Below are positions 23,784 to 27,940 of a stretch of 27,940 nt of DNA, in pieces. The stretch is taken from IMG/VR virus record IMGVR_UViG_3300030117_004777, positions 3,324 through 31,263 of that record, one strand, 5' to 3'. This DNA comes from a virus. A program made the translations under genes and the position numbers. Position 1 is the stretch's first letter. The number at the start of each line of letters is the position of its first letter. The notes under the pieces are model-generated. The model searched no databases. It was not told the DNA's origin and worked only from the letters and a program-made list of their open reading frames with translations.

Positions 23784-24368
23784 ATGGTTGAGCCAGTTAC
23801 CACAGTGCTAACTGGTCTTGCTCTTGCCAGGCAAGGAATTGATTTTCTAAAAACTAATATGGATAGTTTGAATGATGCGTCTGAGTTATCAGCGCAGATT
23901 GCTAATATATTTAAAGGTCAAGACGAATTTAATAAAGCTAGATATGACCCTGCAGAAGCAAAGAAGATGGGTATTAAAGATATTGCTTCTGAGATGATCG
24001 AGTTTAAATTACAGCAAGAGCAAATGTATGATTTGAAAAGGCTAGTCAATCATAGGTTTGGTTCGGGATTCTGGGAATCTATTGTTGCTGAACGTGCAAA
24101 ACGTATTGAAGAACATAAAGAATTAATTAAAGAACAAGAAAGAAAAAAGCGACAAGAACGCCAACAGCTTATTGATACAATGCAAACAGTTGGTATTGTT
24201 ATCGCTATAGTACTAGCATTAGTCGGATTGATTATGCTGTTTTTTATTTTAACTAAGGAGGATGGTTTTGCTAAATCAGATACTCGGCCCAGTCAGCACA
24301 TTGGCATCACAGTGGATGAGCAATCGCGCAGAGAAAGCGCAGGCAAAACAAAAGCTAGCCGTAGCTAA
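23784..24368 (+). CDS. tail-anchored membrane protein, lysis-block hypothetical
   Basis: A 194-residue protein with a helical N-terminal half (including DFLKTNMDSLNDASELSAQI), a strongly charged coiled coil (about residues 102-128, ERAKRIEEHKELIKEQERKK) and one transmembrane segment (about 136-157, VGIVIAIVLALVGLIMLFFI). The last about 34 residues overlap the following gene in another frame. Similar proteins occur next to M15 endolysin genes in marine phages, but their role is not known to me; a part in lysis is inferred from position. Confidence 0.65.
   Translation: MVEPVTTVLTGLALARQGIDFLKTNMDSLNDASELSAQIANIFKGQDEFNKARYDPAEAKKMGIKDIASEMIEFKLQQEQMYDLKRLVNHRFGSGFWESIVAERAKRIEEHKELIKEQERKKRQERQQLIDTMQTVGIVIAIVLALVGLIMLFFILTKEDGFAKSDTRPSQHIGITVDEQSRRESAGKTKASRS
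24255..24261 (+). promoter_or_regulatory. Shine-Dalgarno deciding a TTG start
   Basis: AAGGAGG directly abuts ATG at 24262, which leaves no spacing, but lies 6 bases before the in-frame TTG at 24268. The usual spacing favours TTG as the real start of the holin-like gene. Confidence 0.6.
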
Positions 24369-24636
24369 GATTGAAGCGCAAGCCAAGCGTTTAGAGCAGG
24401 ATGGTGCTTGGGAGATTGAACAAGCCAGGGCTAGTCAGGACTCGTGGAAAGACGAACTCTGGACAATTTTTTTCGTTGCTTTGCTATCAGCATGCTTCTA
24501 TCCACCAGCCCAGCCATATATAGAAGATGGTTTTAGATTTTTACGAGAGGATTTACCTGAGTGGCTGTCATGGTCAATCATGGCTTCTATTGCTGCTAGC
24601 TTTGGTTTGAAATCAATAGGTAGAATTAAAGGATAG
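24268..24636 (+). CDS. probable holin (GTA/3TM holin-like)
   Basis: A 122-residue protein starting LNQILGPVSTLASQWMSNRA (first residue read as Met), followed by a coiled basic stretch (KAQAKQKLAVAKIEAQAKRL) and two hydrophobic segments, about residues 67-82 (LWTIFFVALLSACFYP) and 102-116 (LSWSIMASIAASFGL). The arrangement fits the holin-of-three-TM family seen in gene transfer agents and marine phages. Holins permeabilise the inner membrane to let the endolysin reach the wall. It overlaps the preceding gene by about 100 bases and sits 2 bases from the peptidase gene. Confidence 0.7.
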   Translation: MLNQILGPVSTLASQWMSNRAEKAQAKQKLAVAKIEAQAKRLEQDGAWEIEQARASQDSWKDELWTIFFVALLSACFYPPAQPYIEDGFRFLREDLPEWLSWSIMASIAASFGLKSIGRIKG

Positions 24637-24638
24637 TT

Positions 24639-25106
24639 ATGAAAATATCAGAGCATTTTTCTTTGGCTGAGTTTACCAAATCTCAGACTGCCATCAGGAA
24701 AGGCATAGATAATACACCTTCTGATGTGCATATAAATAATCTTACATTAGTTGCAGAGAATATTCTTGAGCCTGTGCGTAAACATTTTGATCGACCAGTA
24801 ATTGTAACGAGTGGTTATAGGTCGGTGCCATTGTGTGCTGCCATTGGTAGTTCTAAATTTAGCCAGCATGCGTTAGGTCAGGCAGTAGACTTTGAGGTTA
24901 TTGGTATAGATAACTATGATACAGCAAATTATATTTTTGATAACTTGCCGTTTGACCAGCTAATACTAGAGTATTATGAGCCTGGCATACCAGATAGCGG
25001 GTGGATACATTGTAGTTATACTACAGTAAACTCGCGGCGCACTGCCCTTATGTATGATGGGAAAGAGTACCGCGATTTTACCGAAGCATCTGTTATGAGT
25101 GCTTAG
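24639..25106 (+). CDS. M15-family peptidase, likely endolysin
   Basis: A 155-residue zinc peptidase of the D-Ala-D-Ala carboxypeptidase-like M15 family. The key motifs are SGYRS (residues 58-62), SQHALGQAVDFE with H77 and D84, and GWIHCSY with H124, giving the His-Asp-His zinc site; E111 in LILEYY is a candidate catalytic acid. Such enzymes cut peptidoglycan peptides and serve as phage endolysins. It lacks a signal peptide, so it depends on the holin-like neighbour. Its stop overlaps the stop of the opposite-strand gene. Confidence 0.9.
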   Translation: MKISEHFSLAEFTKSQTAIRKGIDNTPSDVHINNLTLVAENILEPVRKHFDRPVIVTSGYRSVPLCAAIGSSKFSQHALGQAVDFEVIGIDNYDTANYIFDNLPFDQLILEYYEPGIPDSGWIHCSYTTVNSRRTALMYDGKEYRDFTEASVMSA

Positions 25107-25300
25107 TCAGCATCAGGTATCTGATACATAACTTCACACGCTTTTATTAGTTTTGCATAATTTTCATCAGTTAAATAACTTTGATTACCAATACGAACAA
25201 CAGGTATTTGATGCTTTGTAAGTTGCCTTCTAAGAACTTGATACTCTATTCCAAGTTGTTTGGTAATATCTTCTGATCTAATTAGTTTTATATCAGGCAT
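25103..25300 (-). CDS. small DNA-binding protein (excisionase/MerR-like helix-turn-helix)
   Basis: A 65-residue protein reading MPDIKLIRSEDITKQLGIEY, then VLRRQLTKHQIPVVRIGNQS and a short helix. The pattern (S-DI-K-LGI-Y-VLRRQL---IPVVRIG-QSYL) fits the winged-helix fold of small excisionase/helix-turn-helix-17 proteins. It is last in the leftward operon. A GGGGG stretch is its Shine-Dalgarno. It could regulate phage transcription, but with no integrase in view an excision role is not supported. Confidence 0.65.
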   Translation of the reverse strand: MPDIKLIRSEDITKQLGIEYQVLRRQLTKHQIPVVRIGNQSYLTDENYAKLIKACEVMYQIPDAD

Positions 25301-25309
25301 TACTACCCC

Positions 25310-25714
25310 CTAGAATGGTATCTTGCTGTCGTCTTCTTGGGTCTGTTGTGATATTGCTGCCTGTTGAGGGGGCGCAATATCACCAGACCCTTTCTTGTCT
25401 TGAAGAGATAGTGAGAAATATGGCGCACCATCTTTGGTTTCTTTTTGCCAGTATGATGCGCGACGATGCATGTATGGACCAGTGTATTGTGGCGCTCGTT
25501 CATTGTCATTGTCATTCTCGTAGAGTGTGCCAACTTTTTTGTAGATGTTGCGAACAATGTCACCGCTTGGCAATGTTTCCATTGTCATTATGTGACGCTC
25601 TTCTTCGCCCTGGTTGTTGACTTTGCCAACGAGAGTTAGCTTGACTGTTGGCTCATTGTTGCTGTCGTGAAACGGCATAAACAGAGAGCCTTTGTCTGTA
25701 TCATCATATTCCAT
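25310..25714 (-). CDS. probable phage single-stranded DNA-binding protein
   Basis: A 134-residue protein. The N-terminal about 95 residues (including VKLTLVGKVNNQGEEERHIM and FSLSLQD) look like a beta-rich core, followed by a Gln-rich linker and an acidic end DDSKIPF. A flexible linker plus an acidic tip ending in P-F is the classic SSB tail that recruits replication and repair partners. It sits directly downstream of the annealase and exonuclease genes. AAGGA lies 6 bases before the ATG. I cannot see a conserved OB-fold motif, so this rests on the tail and neighbours. Confidence 0.6.
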   Translation of the reverse strand: MEYDDTDKGSLFMPFHDSNNEPTVKLTLVGKVNNQGEEERHIMTMETLPSGDIVRNIYKKVGTLYENDNDNERAPQYTGPYMHRRASYWQKETKDGAPYFSLSLQDKKGSGDIAPPQQAAISQQTQEDDSKIPF

Positions 25715-25726
25715 TGTGTGTCCTTT

Positions 25727-26200
25727 CTATATGATAGGTTTAGATTTTGGGGTTGGTAATGTATCTTTTGGTGTTTGTTTCTTTGGTGCTTGTTCTTTGT
25801 CTTCACCTTCTGGCAGGTCTTCACCTGCGTAGATGTATAGACCAAGACCATGAAACGCCATTGCTTTGGTTAGGCAGCGCTGTAATGCAGTGTTGATGTC
25901 TTTTGATGTAGGATTAGTTATTGGATTGTTTCTGTTGTCCATAACATAAAGTAACTCAGTCATAGGTGCATAACCCTCTTCTCCAATATCAACTGTAACT
26001 TTTACAAAAGCTGTACCATCGGGTCCAAAAAACGCAGGGTATCCATCTGCATTTGTGTGTTTTTCAAATGATGCATTTGGAAATATACCTTTGAAATATT
26101 GCCATGCCCAAGCCCAAGAGAGATATGTAAATCTACCTTTGGCTTCTGTGTGTTCATTCACATTTAGTTCTCGTATTTCTTTGAATCGTTTATCTGTCAT
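25727..26200 (-). CDS. Sak-type (DUF1071) single-strand annealing protein
   Basis: A 157-residue protein of the Sak/DUF1071 family of phage recombinases. Conserved blocks are YLSWAWAWQYFKGIFPNASF near residues 26-45, and a C-terminal NTALQRCLTKAMAFHGLGLY followed by IYAGEDLP. These proteins anneal complementary single strands generated by an exonuclease. A tail of about 27 charged residues follows. The 11-base overlap with the exonuclease gene upstream and a GGAG before the ATG show tight coupling. Confidence 0.88.
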   Translation of the reverse strand: MTDKRFKEIRELNVNEHTEAKGRFTYLSWAWAWQYFKGIFPNASFEKHTNADGYPAFFGPDGTAFVKVTVDIGEEGYAPMTELLYVMDNRNNPITNPTSKDINTALQRCLTKAMAFHGLGLYIYAGEDLPEGEDKEQAPKKQTPKDTLPTPKSKPII

Positions 26201-26999
26201 CGTTTGTCTCCTTTATCTCTACGATGCGTATTGCGCCACGCTTGTCACGACGGACGCATAATATATCTGAGTAAATCTCAGACTCGTCATTGCCAAGCAT
26301 AGCCTTAAGACTCTTCTTGGCGTTCTCATGCGTTTGTGCATGTGTTCTGTTTTCAATGTAGGTATGGGCAACATCCATGAACTGGTTGTCTAATGATCCG
26401 TCTCTGCGTGTCATTTTATCTACTGGTATCTTGTCAACAACAGCTTGAGAAATAGGCGGTACGCCTACTTCTGGTTCTGTATCATCTTCAACATGTTGCC
26501 AAAACTTATGAGCATAAGTCACCATTGCTTCAATGTAAGTATCATCACGTTCTATTTCGCTTACATGATAACCACTGTTGCCAAAGATAACTGACAACCA
26601 TGCGTGTTGTGTGCCAGACAAATACATATAGAACTGCACTTGCGGCATATATTTTTGTATGCACTGGTTCATGTTTGTAAATGCGTTGGTGTGTTTACAT
26701 TCAACAATCTCACGCTCTTTATCATTACAGAGTATTCCATCTGCAGTACCGCGCAAGTAATCATGCACTGGATGTGTAAGGGGTACGTTGCGTTTGAGTG
26801 TGTGTTGATGCCCAAAGCCTGTCTCTTGCAAAAACCAATCAAGGTTAAAGTCTTCGGTGTGTTTGCCAAGCTGTACAGGAAGCACATCTGATAGGTCAGG
26901 AGGGGCTTCTCGCCCTGTCTTCTCCAGCCATAGGCTGTGCCAATCGTTTTCTAAAATACGGCTCATATCAGAGCCACCAATAAACTTGGTTCTATCCAT
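26190..26999 (-). CDS. YqaJ-type viral exonuclease
   Basis: A 269-residue PD-(D/E)xK nuclease of the YqaJ/lambda-exonuclease superfamily. Motifs are IGGSD at residues 7-11, GKHTEDF with E49 (45-51), GTADGI with D87, VECKHTN with E100 and K102, and PQVQFYMYLSG with Q120 and Q122. These enzymes chew one strand of duplex DNA to expose single strands for the annealase next to it. GGGAG precedes the ATG. The gene overlaps the annealase start by 11 bases, as expected for a coupled pair. Confidence 0.9.
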   Translation of the reverse strand: MDRTKFIGGSDMSRILENDWHSLWLEKTGREAPPDLSDVLPVQLGKHTEDFNLDWFLQETGFGHQHTLKRNVPLTHPVHDYLRGTADGILCNDKEREIVECKHTNAFTNMNQCIQKYMPQVQFYMYLSGTQHAWLSVIFGNSGYHVSEIERDDTYIEAMVTYAHKFWQHVEDDTEPEVGVPPISQAVVDKIPVDKMTRRDGSLDNQFMDVAHTYIENRTHAQTHENAKKSLKAMLGNDESEIYSDILCVRRDKRGAIRIVEIKETNDDR

Positions 27000-27033
27000 A
27001 GTAATCTCCCTTCATATGGATTAATATAATGTA

Positions 27034-27525
27034 TTATGTGTTTATTTCAAGTGGTTTTAGTCTGTTTAAGTAGTTTCTAAGTAATGTACGTTTAGCCAGG
27101 CGCAACTTGATACGTTCTTGAAAAGCATTTAGTGCAGGAAAAAACGTATCTGTTTCTGATAATGACTTGATGACTGATAGAAAAATATCACATGGCGTAT
27201 CTTGAAGCTGCATTGCATACAGCTTTGCTCGTTCATTCATTAGCTTTTCTGTTTTAAGAGTTGATACCATAAGTAATTGCATTGATCGAAGCTGCATAGC
27301 CATATCATTAACTGGCATAGGAACAAACGCATGCTCGACCATTGCTTTGCAATCATCTAGCGCATCCCAATTCGGTGTTTCGGAAAGTATAAAGTTGCTC
27401 ATGTAATCAATCATACCAAGATTATCACAGCAATACTTTACAATATGTTTGTCAGTTTCAGTGTAATGTCTGCGGTACATTTGTTGGAGAGCGTTGTTCT
27501 CCTGGTATGGTGTCAGTGCTGTCAT
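27034..27525 (-). CDS. hypothetical protein in the leftward operon
   Basis: A 163-residue protein, mostly helical by composition, opening MTALTPYQENNALQQMYRRH, with two cysteines at KYCCDNLG and a C-terminal basic segment RLAKRTLLRNYLNRLKP. There is no membrane segment and no motif I recognise. It has a clear GGAG Shine-Dalgarno and overlaps the first gene's 3' end by 68 bases. A role in replication or recombination is suggested only by its neighbours. Confidence 0.6.
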   Translation of the reverse strand: MTALTPYQENNALQQMYRRHYTETDKHIVKYCCDNLGMIDYMSNFILSETPNWDALDDCKAMVEHAFVPMPVNDMAMQLRSMQLLMVSTLKTEKLMNERAKLYAMQLQDTPCDIFLSVIKSLSETDTFFPALNAFQERIKLRLAKRTLLRNYLNRLKPLEINT

Positions 27526-27769
27526 ATGAATCTCCTATCTCTGCCAGCCTTTTGATGTGTCTTAGTATACCAAGTCTTACTGTATGATAATTCTTTTCGC
27601 AAAACTCAGACACCTCTCTCGTCGTAAATGATTTTAATTTTACCATTTCATAGTAATATGCGTCACGCCATTCGCTTTCTGATTGCAAACGCCTACGCAT
27701 AAACCCTGCAGGTAAATCATATTTAAGACTAAATAAAAGTGATTGTTCAAGTAAACTTTGAAAATTCAT
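27458..27769 (-). CDS. putative helix-turn-helix protein, first gene of the leftward operon
   Basis: A 103-residue protein. Residues about 48-72 (FTTREVSEFCEKNYHTVRLG followed by ILRHIKRL) look like a helix-turn-helix with a recognition helix around HTVRLGILRHIKR. The C-terminus (DSTDTIPGEQRSPTNV) is low complexity and overlaps the next gene, so it may be dispensable. AAGGAG lies 7 bases before the ATG and a hairpin stands just upstream. It may regulate the operon, but this is inference. Confidence 0.6.
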   Translation of the reverse strand: MNFQSLLEQSLLFSLKYDLPAGFMRRRLQSESEWRDAYYYEMVKLKSFTTREVSEFCEKNYHTVRLGILRHIKRLAEIGDSYDSTDTIPGEQRSPTNVPQTLH

Positions 27770-27793
27770 TTAAATCTCCTTTTTTTTTAAAAA

Positions 27794-27835
27794 GGGGCAG
27801 TAGTATAAAATGAAAGGAAAAACTACTACTGCCCC
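27794..27835 (-). promoter_or_regulatory. 11-bp inverted repeat in the operon leader (attenuator, terminator or operator)
   Basis: 27794-27804 and 27825-27835 are perfectly complementary (GGGGCAGTAGT on the plus strand) with a 20-base loop. Read leftward, the stem is followed by TTTTT, then a run of A and the Shine-Dalgarno of the first gene, so a terminator or attenuator fits. A TATACT box lies at the loop edge, so a repressor operator over a promoter is an alternative. Confidence 0.6.
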
Positions 27836-27904
27836 AAATCAACTAGCCCGAGTTCGCAATTCTAGCTAGTCAATAACTTTACAATACCATGTCTTTTTTA
27901 AGTG

Positions 27905-27936
27905 GCGCAAAAAACGGTAACTTTTTTATTCTGCGC
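27905..27936. other. imperfect inverted repeat near the right window edge
   Basis: GCGCA at 27905-27909 pairs with TGCGC at 27932-27936, and an A-run (27909-27914) can pair with a T-run (27922-27927). A second short repeat, ACTAGC at 27842-27847 with GCTAGT at 27865-27870, lies upstream. Bases 27836-27940 show no credible gene; they probably belong to the leader region of the leftward operon. Confidence 0.35.
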
Positions 27937-27940
27937 TATA

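Noticed and set aside
25103-25300. Excisionase of a lysogeny module
   Set aside because: No integrase, attachment site or repressor switch is visible, so only a general DNA-binding role is kept.
25303-25851. Alternative frames on both strands over the SSB-like and annealase genes
   Set aside because: The chosen frames have ribosome sites, family motifs and coupling; these do not.

Overview
The window reads as a large piece of a tailed-phage genome of the T7-like podovirus type. It is AT-rich, densely packed, and full of ATGA/TAATG stop-start overlaps. The virion genes follow the T7 order: terminase, portal, scaffold, gp13-like, capsid, tail tubes A and B, internal virion (ejection) proteins, and fibre. 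Several small basic proteins and the fibre C-terminus resemble families I associate with marine podoviruses, so a marine bacterium, possibly an alphaproteobacterium, is the likely host. That host call is inference. No RNA polymerase, DNA polymerase, integrase, tRNA, CRISPR array or insertion sequence is visible.

Layout. Bases 1-519 hold no credible protein gene. They carry many nested and long-range complementary segments, including an about 147-nt GC-rich rod at 21-167 and a perfect 11-bp helix pairing 408-418 with 491-501. I read this as a large structured non-coding RNA, cut by the window's left edge. Bases 520-5380 run from the terminase small to the large subunit, with an unrecognised 510-residue protein and a string of small genes between them, four of which encode very basic proteins. 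Bases 5399-10379 form the head block: two small proteins, portal, a small protein, scaffold, a gp13/DUF2833-like protein, a short major capsid protein and an 89-residue probable head protein. A hairpin terminator follows. Bases 10428-23610 form the tail and ejection block: tail tubes A and B, gp14-, gp15- and gp16-like proteins and a 1000-residue fibre. Bases 23612-25106 look like a lysis block: three small membrane proteins and an M15 peptidase.

From 25103 on, all genes run leftward. Read from the right they are a putative helix-turn-helix protein, an unknown, a YqaJ-type exonuclease, a Sak/DUF1071 annealing protein, an SSB-like protein ending in an IPF tip, and a small DNA-binding protein. 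This is a complete-looking exonuclease-annealase-SSB recombination module. It starts just downstream of an 11-bp inverted repeat (27794-27835) that could be an attenuator or operator. The two arms meet tail to tail with overlapping stop codons.

The most interesting item is the structured RNA next to the terminase genes. Second-tier items are the cluster of tiny polycationic proteins, an HExxH metalloprotease-like motif inside the giant ejection protein, and the unexplained 510-residue protein whose tail runs out of frame into the next gene.
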